Source: Candidatus Parepulonipiscium sp. PG-Nuni2H_MBin01
GTDB lineage: Bacteria; Bacillota; Clostridia; Lachnospirales; Cellulosilyticaceae
Reading direction: 5' to 3'
Assembly: GCA_001994995.1 (NCBI GenBank)
Contig: MDJM01000042.1
Location: 1 to 58,607 of the forward strand
DNA length: 58,607 nt
A program made the translations under genes and the position numbers. Shown one piece after another: positions 33,643 to 42,123 of this stretch. Under the pieces are notes generated by a model. It was given only the letters and a program-made list of their open reading frames with translations, was not told the DNA's origin and searched no databases. Every line of letters starts with the position of its first letter. Within the stretch, counting starts at the first letter, position 1.

Positions 33643-34959
33643 ATGGATACGGAATATATTTTAAATGCAAAAATATTACCTTTATGGCTTAAGTTCGTTA
33701 TCCCTTCTATCATAGGCGTTGTATTGAATACCGTCTATATTATGGTAGACGGCATTTTTGTTGGGCAAGGAACTGGGGAAGCAGGTCTTGCGGCAGTTAA
33801 TTTAGCGTGGCCCGCAGTTACTATAATTCTTGGTGCAGGACTTATGTTAGGTGCTGGTTCTACTATCCTTGTATCCAAGGAACTTGGTGCGGATAATAAA
33901 CATGCAGCAGAAAAGGCTTTGGCCAGTACGTTTAAATTTATTATACTTATCGGTTTAGTTTTAACTATAATAGGGATTTTGCTTGCTACTCCTATTACTT
34001 TATTACTGGGTGCTGAAGTAGATACGTTTGATTACACTAAAGATTATTTTGTTATAGTTTACTTAATGGCAATTCCTTACTTATTTGCAAATACGTTAAC
34101 ACCGCTAGTTAGAGCTGATGGTAGCCCTAATTTAGCTATGCTAATGGTAGGAGCAGGTGCCATTGGGAATATAATTTTGGATTGGTTACTTGTAATTGTA
34201 TTTGATTTAGGAACTGCTGGCGCAGCGCTTGCAACAGGTTGTGGAGTAATTTTATCTACTATAATTGGTTTATGGCACTTTACTAAAGGCCATTCTAATC
34301 TGAAATTTAGAAAAGAATATTTTAAGTTTGAAATTGAAATATTAAAAGCAGTTTGTAAAATAGGTGCCGCTTCATTATTTTTTCAATTATCTGTTGGCGT
34401 TATAATTCTTGTTCAAAATAAATTACTATATATGCATGGCGACACAGCAGATATAGCAATTTTCTGTGTAGCAGGCTATGTCTATGCACTATATAGTTCT
34501 ATTTGCCTCGGTGTTGGCCAAGGCATTCAACCTGTTATGGCATTTCATTTTGGCGCTTCTTCTACTACAAGGTTACAACAGTTGCTTAAAATTACAATAT
34601 TAGTTACGGTTAGTTTGGGAATATCATTTTTATTAGCTCTATACTTTTTTGGTGATTATTTAATTGCGCTATATGGCGTTAGTGAAGATATAATGGAATT
34701 AGCTTATTCGCGCACTGTAATATTTTGTATCGGCGCGCCAGCTTTAGGTTTTGTTAATACAATGTCAGCATATTATCAATCTATAAATAGAGAAAAAGCA
34801 GCTAATATAATTACCATTGGGCGCGGTATGGTTCTTCAAACTATTATGGCTATTGTGTTATCCAGTTTACTAGGTGCGCAAGGAGTGTTTTACGCGCAAG
34901 CTACTGCTGATTTTGGAGCTATTTTATTAGTTTTAATCCCTAAAAAAATGTTTAGCTAA
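33643..34959 (+). CDS. MATE-family multidrug/metabolite exporter
   Basis: About 438 residues, 12 helices in two homologous halves (each with a VPSIIG/IGAA-type first helix and GQGIQP-like segment). MATE pattern with VDGIFVGQGTGEAGLAAVNLAWP at the start. Sodium- or proton-driven export. Start is the ATG after GAGGTGG; an upstream GTG lies inside the ribosome site. A consensus promoter is 50 bases upstream. Confidence 0.92.
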   Translation: MDTEYILNAKILPLWLKFVIPSIIGVVLNTVYIMVDGIFVGQGTGEAGLAAVNLAWPAVTIILGAGLMLGAGSTILVSKELGADNKHAAEKALASTFKFIILIGLVLTIIGILLATPITLLLGAEVDTFDYTKDYFVIVYLMAIPYLFANTLTPLVRADGSPNLAMLMVGAGAIGNIILDWLLVIVFDLGTAGAALATGCGVILSTIIGLWHFTKGHSNLKFRKEYFKFEIEILKAVCKIGAASLFFQLSVGVIILVQNKLLYMHGDTADIAIFCVAGYVYALYSSICLGVGQGIQPVMAFHFGASSTTRLQQLLKITILVTVSLGISFLLALYFFGDYLIALYGVSEDIMELAYSRTVIFCIGAPALGFVNTMSAYYQSINREKAANIITIGRGMVLQTIMAIVLSSLLGAQGVFYAQATADFGAILLVLIPKKMFS

Positions 34960-35002
34960 ATTTCTTTTAGGTAATACTCTAAAAAAATGTTTGGAGAATG
35001 CT

Positions 35003-36133
35003 ATGATAGAAATTTTAGAACAAATATATAAAGAACAAACTCTTATTAATGCGATTTGGAGTAATCCGAGAAAGTGTGAAGCTACTAAAATTATACTTCA
35101 ACCTGTTATATTAAATGATAAATATACATTTCAGTTTGAGGTTATAATAAATAACCAAGCGCATCATTATAATGTGAAGCAATCAAATTTAGCTGATTTT
35201 TTACAGCAGTATATGCACAGCTTTAAGCAAGTGCAGATTTATACATCAACATGTGATTATAGCATTTTAGTTAATAAAAAAGGCGTTGCTAATATTAAGA
35301 AGCATGGTGCTACAAAAAAATTAACTAGCCCTATGGGACATAACCGTTCTAAACAATATATATTAAATGATGCACAATTTTTTATAAAACTTGGCATTAT
35401 GACTGCTGATGGTAACATTAAACCTTCTAAGTATGATAAGTATAAGCAGATAAATAAGTATATAGAAATTGTAGATACAGTTATACGAGAACAAGAGATA
35501 GTAAGAATAGTGGACTTTGGATGTGGAAAATCTTATTTAACATTTGCCTTATATCATTACTTAACAGAAGTAAAGAAAAGGAAAGTTTGTGTTATAGGGC
35601 TAGATTTAAAAAAGGATGTAATTGAATTTTGTAATGACCTAGCTAAGAAACTAAATTACGAAAATTTACATTTTCAAGTTGGCGATATTGGAAAATACAC
35701 TACACAAGAGCGTGTAGATATGGTAGTATCGTTACATGCATGTAATACTGCAACGGATTTAGCAATTGCTAAGGCAGTTGATTGGCGTGCTAAAGTCATA
35801 TTAGCGGTGCCTTGTTGTCATAACGAATGTTATAAGCAAATTTCTTCTAATTTATTAAACCCTATAATGAAACATGGAATCTTAAAAGAAAAAATTGCAG
35901 CTCATATTACCGACGGTTTACGAGCGCAATTGTTAGAAGTAGTTGGTTATAAAGTAAATGTGATAGAGTTTATAGATTTAGAACATACTCCTAAAAACAT
36001 ATTAATCCGTGCCGTTTTAAATAAACCTTTATGGGACGCGGATAAGTATGCTGAGTATAGTGAGTTATCAACAGCATTAAATATAGATTTAACACTTAAT
36101 CAGTTATTAACAAACAAAAAAGGCAGCGTATAA
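35003..36133 (+). CDS. Class I SAM-dependent methyltransferase (GSTCD/METTL25-like)
   Basis: About 376 residues. N-terminal domain (~1-150) with a HGATKKLTSPMGHNRSKQY signature, then a Rossmann methyltransferase: IVDFGCGKSYLTFALYHYL (motif I), IGLDLKKDV, VVSLHACNTATD and AVPCCHNEC. The VSLHACdTATD and PCCh motifs define a conserved Firmicute/eukaryotic family thought to act on RNA or protein; the substrate is not established. Start ATG after GGAG (an upstream TTG overlaps). It follows the MATE gene by 43 bases. Confidence 0.85.
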   Translation: MIEILEQIYKEQTLINAIWSNPRKCEATKIILQPVILNDKYTFQFEVIINNQAHHYNVKQSNLADFLQQYMHSFKQVQIYTSTCDYSILVNKKGVANIKKHGATKKLTSPMGHNRSKQYILNDAQFFIKLGIMTADGNIKPSKYDKYKQINKYIEIVDTVIREQEIVRIVDFGCGKSYLTFALYHYLTEVKKRKVCVIGLDLKKDVIEFCNDLAKKLNYENLHFQVGDIGKYTTQERVDMVVSLHACNTATDLAIAKAVDWRAKVILAVPCCHNECYKQISSNLLNPIMKHGILKEKIAAHITDGLRAQLLEVVGYKVNVIEFIDLEHTPKNILIRAVLNKPLWDADKYAEYSELSTALNIDLTLNQLLTNKKGSV

Positions 36134-36147
36134 GGCTGCCCTTTTTA
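36118..36147. terminator. Bidirectional terminator
   Basis: GGCAGC (36122-36127)/GCTGCC (36135-36140) with A-run before and CTTTTT after. The methyltransferase stop codon lies in the loop. Confidence 0.8.
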
Positions 36148-36150
36148 ATA

Positions 36151-37473
36151 TTAATTTGCTAATATAGCATTAACTTTAGCTTCAGTTTCAGCAAGTGTTG
36201 TATCCACATCTGCATTATTAACCCACACTGCATCCATAGCATTTACAAATTCCTTTTTCACCTCAGCATAACGTGAATGCATTGGTCTACCATGACCATA
36301 CTGCTCCAATTGGTCTAATGCGATTTTAGCTTCTGGTAATTCCTCAAACAATGCTTGAATCTCATCAGTTTCAACAGCACTTTGTCTTGTAGTTACATAC
36401 CCTGTATATATAGATGCATATACTGTTTGCTCAGTATCTGTTAACCACTTCATAAATTCCCACGCTGCTTCTTCTTCAGCTGGTGTTAATCCCGTTGTCA
36501 TAACAATATTACATCCGCCTGTTGGCACTCCATATGTTACTCCTGCTGGAATGTAGCTTGCTGTAATGTCAAATCCGCTCTCATCAGCTAACGTTATATA
36601 TTTTGTTAAATCTCCAGTTGATGAAAACCACATTGCTGTATTTTGGTTCATTACATCCACTGCTACTTTTGATGAGTCAACTCCAGCATACATTTTTGCA
36701 TAACCGTTTTGTATTAAGTCTTGGAAATAGCTAAAGATTTTTTTACCCTCTGCTGTGTTAATGTTTGTTGCTGTTTCATCTGCATTTAATACCGATGTTC
36801 CTTCTTGGAAAAAGAATGCTTCAAATACCCAGTCATATGAATAATTTGTTAAACCTACAATTCCAAGCTCGTTATATATCACTTCGCAATACTGCGCCAT
36901 TTCATCCCATGTTGCTGGCCCAACAGGGTCTAAACCTGCTTGCTCTAATAACGTTTTGTTTAAATATAATATAGGCGTGCTTCTTAAATATGGCAATCCG
37001 TAATACTCACCATCTACGATACAGTTCTCCGTTAAACCAGTGTAAAAGTCATCCACATCTAAATCATCTCTATCGATATAATCATCTAAGCTTTTAATTA
37101 TCCCATTTTCAGCGAATAGCTTTGTAGATGCAATTTCCATAACGCTAAGTGCTGGAGCTTGCCCTGCGATATATGATGCTTGTAACTTTTGGTGAGTTTC
37201 ATCGTATGAACCTTGGTATACTGGCACTATTTCTATGCCCTTTTCTTTTCCTATCGTTTCATTAAACATATTTGATAAGTTAATATTATTCTCTTGAATT
37301 TGGTCTGTCCATGAGTACCAAAATTCCAGTTTAATAGTTTCTTGTGACGCTGCTTCTGCGCTTACATCCGCGCCGGAAGTTGTTGTAGGCTCACTGCTGC
37401 TGCATCCTGCTAAACTTACGCCCATTGTTGCTATTAACATCGTCGTTACTACTTTACTAATAAAATTTTTCAT
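36151..37473 (-). CDS. ugpB: Glycerol-3-phosphate ABC importer, binding lipoprotein
   Basis: 440 residues, lipobox LAGC (~23). Similarity to E. coli UgpB is visible along the length: a FWYSW start, VPVYQGSYDETHQKLQAS, GQAPALSVME, LPYLRSTPILYLNKTLLEQAGLDP, WDEM, TGYVTTRQSA and a late GRPMHSRYAEV. Outside the membrane it captures sn-glycerol-3-phosphate or glycerophosphodiesters. Last gene of the ugpC-ugpA-ugpE-ugpB transcript driven by the minus-strand PhoP box at 40284-40337. Confidence 0.9.
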   Translation of the reverse strand: MKNFISKVVTTMLIATMGVSLAGCSSSEPTTTSGADVSAEAASQETIKLEFWYSWTDQIQENNINLSNMFNETIGKEKGIEIVPVYQGSYDETHQKLQASYIAGQAPALSVMEIASTKLFAENGIIKSLDDYIDRDDLDVDDFYTGLTENCIVDGEYYGLPYLRSTPILYLNKTLLEQAGLDPVGPATWDEMAQYCEVIYNELGIVGLTNYSYDWVFEAFFFQEGTSVLNADETATNINTAEGKKIFSYFQDLIQNGYAKMYAGVDSSKVAVDVMNQNTAMWFSSTGDLTKYITLADESGFDITASYIPAGVTYGVPTGGCNIVMTTGLTPAEEEAAWEFMKWLTDTEQTVYASIYTGYVTTRQSAVETDEIQALFEELPEAKIALDQLEQYGHGRPMHSRYAEVKKEFVNAMDAVWVNNADVDTTLAETEAKVNAILAN

Positions 37474-37502
37474 GATTATGGCTCCTTTTAAGTTACAATA
37501 AT

Positions 37503-38324
37503 TTATTTTTCACCTACATATGTGAAAGCTTGAATAATTTGTTTTTGTGCGCATATAAATGCAATTATTATTGGTATTACTAATAGCACATTCCCCGCCA
37601 TAATTATATGGTATGGCATTACAGCTCCATCTACTGCTTTTAACATGCTTATTCCTAGTGGCAACGTTCTTACTGTGTCGTTAGTCGTTAATACTAGTGG
37701 CCAGAAATAGTCATTCCAGCTACTTATAAACGTTAATAATGCTAATGTAGTTACTGTTGGCCTTGCTATTGGTAACATGATTTTTAACATAATTTTAAGT
37801 TCAGATGCTTTATCTAATCTTGCCGCTTCTACTAGCTCTTCTGGTATTTGCATAAAAGTTTGTCTTAACATAAATATTGCAAACGCGCTACATGCTGATG
37901 GTAGTATCATTGATGCGTAAGTATTTATTAAACCTAGTTTGCTTAGTAATAAATATACTGGTAGAAATATTAATTGGGATGGTATCATCATGGTTATTAG
38001 TGTTAAACCAAATAAAACCTTTGACCCAGCAAACTTATATCGTGCAAATGCATAAGCTGCTGGTATTACAGTTATCGCTTGGCAAAGTAGTATGCCTGCG
38101 CTAATGAGTACGCTGTTTTTAAACATATGCAATAATGGAATTTTTTCAAACACTTGTGAGAAATTGCTCCACTGCGGGTCTAGTACATAAAACAATGGTG
38201 GCATTTGTATCGTTTGAGATATTGTTTTAAAAGCGGTTAGAAACATCCAATAAAATGGGGTAACAAATATTAGCACTAGCAGTATGTTTACTATTGTCTT
38301 ACATATTTTTTTAAGTATGTTCAT
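37503..38324 (-). CDS. ugpE: Glycerol-3-phosphate ABC importer, permease
   Basis: 273 residues, six helices. EAA loop EELVEAARLDKASELKIMLK is the contact for the UgpC ATPase. MalG/UgpE-type N-terminus (TPFYWMFLTAFK). AAGGAG site before the ATG. 29 bases separate it from ugpB and 11 from ugpA. Confidence 0.9.
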   Translation of the reverse strand: MNILKKICKTIVNILLVLIFVTPFYWMFLTAFKTISQTIQMPPLFYVLDPQWSNFSQVFEKIPLLHMFKNSVLISAGILLCQAITVIPAAYAFARYKFAGSKVLFGLTLITMMIPSQLIFLPVYLLLSKLGLINTYASMILPSACSAFAIFMLRQTFMQIPEELVEAARLDKASELKIMLKIMLPIARPTVTTLALLTFISSWNDYFWPLVLTTNDTVRTLPLGISMLKAVDGAVMPYHIIMAGNVLLVIPIIIAFICAQKQIIQAFTYVGEK

Positions 38325-38335
38325 GAGTTTTCTCC

Positions 38336-39199
38336 TTATCTATAGTGTACTCGGCGTGATAACATGTGGAAATATAACACTGTACATACGCTAAGTATTA
38401 ACATTAAAACTACTCCGATGCTTGATGCGTATCCGATTTTATAGAATACGAAACCTTCTTCATATATCATATTAACTAGTGTATTTGTGGAGTTTAATGG
38501 TCCACCATTTGTTATAATATACACTGGCTCGAATATTTTAAATGCCGCTATTAAATTCATTAGCACTAGGAAAAATAGTGATGGTGAGATCATTGGTAAT
38601 GTAATTTTAAAAAATGTAGTTACTTTAGGTGACTTATCTAAGCTTGCTGCTTGGTATAGATATTCTGGCACACCTTGCATAGCGGCAACTAATATTAGTG
38701 TGTTATACCCTATGCTTTTCCACACAGATATAATTATAATTGATGTCATTGCTACATTCGGGTCTTCTAGCCATCTGATAGGGTCAATACCGATTAACCC
38801 TAGCCAATAGTTAAGCAGTCCATATTGACTGTCCATTAACCACATCCAAATAAATGAAATTGATACTAATGATACTATATGTGGTACAAATATTGCACCT
38901 TGTAAAAAGGCATTTATTTTTGTATTCGCTTTTAAATATAGCGCAGCGCATAAACCTAATATTACTGATAGTCCCACTGTCCAAAATACAAATTTAAACG
39001 TATTGCCTAACACTTGATGAAAGTCTTTGTTGCTTATTAACGTTTTAAAATTATCAAATCCCACAAATTTCATACTCCCCATCATGTTCCAACTAAAGAA
39101 ACTTAAATAGTTCATATATATAATAGGATAAATTACAAATACTCCAAGTATAATCATTGCTGGAGCTATCATTAAATATGGGCGAATTTTAGATTTCAT
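38336..39199 (-). CDS. ugpA: Glycerol-3-phosphate ABC importer, permease
   Basis: 287 residues, six helices, N-terminal PYLMIAPAMIILGVFVIYPI, EAA-like loop EYLYQAASLDKSPKVTTFF. Its start overlaps the end of ugpC by 11 bases, with GGGGTGGG as ribosome site. Forms the channel with UgpE. Confidence 0.9.
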   Translation of the reverse strand: MKSKIRPYLMIAPAMIILGVFVIYPIIYMNYLSFFSWNMMGSMKFVGFDNFKTLISNKDFHQVLGNTFKFVFWTVGLSVILGLCAALYLKANTKINAFLQGAIFVPHIVSLVSISFIWMWLMDSQYGLLNYWLGLIGIDPIRWLEDPNVAMTSIIIISVWKSIGYNTLILVAAMQGVPEYLYQAASLDKSPKVTTFFKITLPMISPSLFFLVLMNLIAAFKIFEPVYIITNGGPLNSTNTLVNMIYEEGFVFYKIGYASSIGVVLMLILSVCTVLYFHMLSRRVHYR

Positions 39200-40238
39200 T
39201 TATCCCACCCCAATCAATACGACGTTCTCTATCATCAAAGAAACTTAAGTGTTGCGCTTTTATATAAAATTCAATATGACCGTAATCTAACGGCTGTTCA
39301 TTAAAAGTTTTAATATTTACTATTGTTACTGGATTTATCTTTACTTTATATAATATTTGGTCACCAAGAAGTTCTCTAGCTAATATATCACCATGTAAAG
39401 TTAAGTCGCCGTCTTGAACTGCTGACTTATCTAAGAAAATTTTCTCAGGCCTAAATCCTATATGTTTAGCGCCAAGAACTTGTGGAGCACTTGTTAAATG
39501 AGCTACATCAAATACATTCATTGGTGGAGAACCTATAAATTTAGCAGTATAAATGTTAGCAGGTCGCTCATAAATCTCAGTTGGAGAACCCATATGTTGA
39601 ACTTCACCACCACGCAATAATATAATTGTTGTCCCCATTGATAACGCTTCTATTTGGTCGTGTGTTACATATACAAAAGTTGTATTAAGTTTTCGATACA
39701 GTTCTATTAAATCTGTACGGATTTGTGCTCTTAGTTTAGCATCTAAGTTAGACAGTGGTTCATCCATTAAAAACAACTGTGGCTCTTTAGCAATAGCACG
39801 GGCTAAAGCTACCCTCTGACGTTGCCCCCCAGATAAATTTTTTGGCTTCCTATCTAAAAAATCAGATAGTCCTACAGCTTCAGCTACATCTGCAATTCTA
39901 CGTTTACGCTCATCTACAGGCACTTTCATATTTTTTAGACCAAAATCTATATTATCATATACCGTCATTGTAGGATATAAAGCATAGTTTTGAAATACCA
40001 TGGAAATATGTCTATCACCTGGTTCTACGTTTTCCATATCCTCACCGCCTATGTAAACCGTGCCAGCAGTCTTCTCCTCTAATCCTGCGACTATCCTTAA
40101 CAATGTTGATTTCCCACATCCAGAAGCACCAAGTAGCACGGTAAAGCTACCCTCTTCTATTTCTAAATCTAAGTTTTGTATTACAGGCGCATTGTGGTCA
40201 TACGCTTTTGTAAGTTTTTCAAATTTTATTGCTGCCAT
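39189..40238 (-). CDS. ugpC: ABC importer ATPase (UgpC/MsmX type)
   Basis: 349 residues. Walker A GASGCGKSTLL, Q-loop VFQNYALYP, signature LSGGQRQR, Walker B LFLMDEPLSNLD, H-loop VTHDQ, then a TOBE/OB regulatory domain (~240-349, HIGFRPEKIFL). The start is the ATG after GGAG; the longer frame would run through the PhoP box. UgpC/MsmX ATPases often serve several importers, and this is the only such ATPase in the window, so it may also energise the ATPase-less importer at 12844-15921 (inference). Confidence 0.93.
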   Translation of the reverse strand: MAAIKFEKLTKAYDHNAPVIQNLDLEIEEGSFTVLLGASGCGKSTLLRIVAGLEEKTAGTVYIGGEDMENVEPGDRHISMVFQNYALYPTMTVYDNIDFGLKNMKVPVDERKRRIADVAEAVGLSDFLDRKPKNLSGGQRQRVALARAIAKEPQLFLMDEPLSNLDAKLRAQIRTDLIELYRKLNTTFVYVTHDQIEALSMGTTIILLRGGEVQHMGSPTEIYERPANIYTAKFIGSPPMNVFDVAHLTSAPQVLGAKHIGFRPEKIFLDKSAVQDGDLTLHGDILARELLGDQILYKVKINPVTIVNIKTFNEQPLDYGHIEFYIKAQHLSFFDDRERRIDWGGINEI

Positions 40239-40283
40239 AATAATCTCCTTTGTTTTTGTTTGACTAAGTAATATTATACATAG

Positions 40284-40337
40284 ATATAAAAAAAAGTATA
40301 TCAAATCTATGTTAAATCCACGTAAAGTTAATATTAA
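40284..40337 (-). promoter_or_regulatory. PhoP box of the ugpCAEB operon
   Basis: On the minus strand: TTAATA (40337), TTTACG (40326), TTAACA (40315), TTGATA (40304), exactly 11 bp apart. A weak -10 (TTATAT or TATATC) lies about 15 bp after the last hexamer start. It is divergent from, and separated by 52 bp from, the plus-strand PhoP box. Confidence 0.75.
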
Positions 40338-40389
40338 GCATAAGAATAGCAATCAAAGTTTTACATAAAACCTCATAACTTGTCCATTT

Positions 40390-40443
40390 GTAACGTCGCT
40401 GTAACAGCTGATTAATTTTTTGTTAACAAAATCCTAGTATAAT
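40390..40443 (+). promoter_or_regulatory. PhoP box and -10 of the ZorAB-like operon
   Basis: GTAACG (40390), GTAACA (40401), TTAATT (40412), TTAACA (40423) at exact 11-bp steps, then a perfect TATAAT at 40438-40443, 15 bp after the last hexamer start, and no -35 consensus. Same geometry as the phoA and 11378 promoters. Confidence 0.75.
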
Positions 40444-40512
40444 ACATCTTAGATTTTAAAGTGTCATATACTTAAAAAGTCAAATTTTAAATTTTGAAAG
40501 GAGAAATAAACA

Positions 40513-42108
40513 ATGGGATTTTTGATAATCGCAATCATAGTGGCAATAACTGTCGCGGCCAGTTATCTAATGGTAAGAGACTGGAAAACTTTTTCAAATA
40601 AAGCGTTAATTGCCAGTTCGTTCGTTAGTTCGTTAGGTTTGTTAGGAACGTTTTGGGGAATACACAGAGGATTAACCAGCTTTGATGCAGCAAACATAGA
40701 AACAAGTATCCCGCTATTACTTGCAGGCATGCAAACTGCTTTTGCAACATCTATTGCGGGGTTATTAGGAAGTTTAGTTATTAAACTTGTACATTCGGTT
40801 TTCAGTGTAGAGCCAGAGCAAAAAGAAGACGTTGAACTCCAAGAACTTATCGCTGTGTTTAAACAAATTGGCGAAAATACAAATAAGCTTGCTAAAAGTG
40901 ACGGTTTTTCTATGGAAGTAGTTAAAAATGTAAATGATAGTGTTGAGGTTTTAACTAAAACTCTTATCGCTAACCAGGCGCAGCAAGAAAAAGGTTTAGA
41001 AAGATTAGGGGATAAGTTAGCATCTCAGTTAAGTAAAGAATTGTCACAGAAGTTAGCTACTAATTTAGTAGAAGTTTTAACAACAAGCAATGAAACATTT
41101 AACCGTTCTATAGTAGAGCTAAACGAGACTATGGATAAGCGTTTAAACAATTTGGAATCTGCTTATAGAGAAATTGCTATGGATACAAATTCTAACTTAG
41201 AAGCTCTTAATGAGAACTTTGATACTAAACAATCACAGTTAATTAGTGAGTTTAGAGTATTTGCAAATAAGATTTCTGACCACACTAGTAAAACTATCGT
41301 TAAATCGCTAGAGAAAATTATTAAAGACTTTAACATCGTAGTATCTAATCAGTTGGGTGAAAACTTCCAAGCATTTAATGAAGGTGTTGTGGAACTTAGA
41401 AACTGGCAAATTTCATATAAAGCTATTATTGAGAAAAACGCTGATATGTTGGTAAACACAAACGACGCTATACAAACTATGGCAGATAATCATGGTATTA
41501 TGATAGCTGGAGCTAATGATTTAATTGAAGCTACAAAAGGTATTAATGATACGCTTAAGTATGTGGATGAATCACAGCAGTTAGTACATGGTCACTTGCA
41601 CCAAATTATGCAATTAAATGATAAAGTAAAACTTTCAATAACAAATCTAGATGAGTATTATAGAAACAATACAAATGCAGTAGATAGTATGTTTAAACAG
41701 TATGAAGAAAACTTAGTTCAGTTTACAGATAATTATATAAACACCATAAAATCTCAACAAAACCAGTTACTTGCGCAATGTGAAGCTTTAGAAAAAGCAT
41801 CTATTAGCAATCAAGTTGCACTACAGAATTCAGTAGATACAATTTCAACTACTATGGAATCTAATTTAACAGAGTTGACTTCTTCTGTATCCAAAAATGT
41901 AAATGATGCAACGAAAAAATTAGATAAAACGTTTGCTAAACAAGGTGAAAACTTTACAAGTGTTTTAGAGGAGCAAGTGAGCAGGTCTTTAGAAGAGTTA
42001 GGAAGACAATTAGTCTACATATCTAAACAGTTCGCAGATGATTATATTCCTCTTACAGAAAAATTACAAAAACTCCTTCAAATTGCTGAAGATGTAAAAG
42101 ATGTATAG
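40513..42108 (+). CDS. MotA/TolQ/ExbB-type proton channel with long cytoplasmic coiled coil (ZorA-like)
   Basis: 531 residues. Three helices (~2-21, 31-52, 66-94). The pair GLLGTFWGIHRGL and LLLAGMQTAFATSIAGLLGSL matches the core helices of MotA/TolQ/ExbB and ZorA stator subunits. Residues ~100-531 are a long alpha-helical, coiled-coil tail in the cytoplasm, as in ZorA of Zorya anti-phage systems. It should form a pentameric ring around the MotB-like helices of the next gene product, 15 bases downstream. First gene after the PhoP box at 40390. No flagellar or tol genes are nearby. Confidence 0.87.
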   Translation: MGFLIIAIIVAITVAASYLMVRDWKTFSNKALIASSFVSSLGLLGTFWGIHRGLTSFDAANIETSIPLLLAGMQTAFATSIAGLLGSLVIKLVHSVFSVEPEQKEDVELQELIAVFKQIGENTNKLAKSDGFSMEVVKNVNDSVEVLTKTLIANQAQQEKGLERLGDKLASQLSKELSQKLATNLVEVLTTSNETFNRSIVELNETMDKRLNNLESAYREIAMDTNSNLEALNENFDTKQSQLISEFRVFANKISDHTSKTIVKSLEKIIKDFNIVVSNQLGENFQAFNEGVVELRNWQISYKAIIEKNADMLVNTNDAIQTMADNHGIMIAGANDLIEATKGINDTLKYVDESQQLVHGHLHQIMQLNDKVKLSITNLDEYYRNNTNAVDSMFKQYEENLVQFTDNYINTIKSQQNQLLAQCEALEKASISNQVALQNSVDTISTTMESNLTELTSSVSKNVNDATKKLDKTFAKQGENFTSVLEEQVSRSLEELGRQLVYISKQFADDYIPLTEKLQKLLQIAEDVKDV

Positions 42109-42123
42109 GGCGGGTGATGGCAT

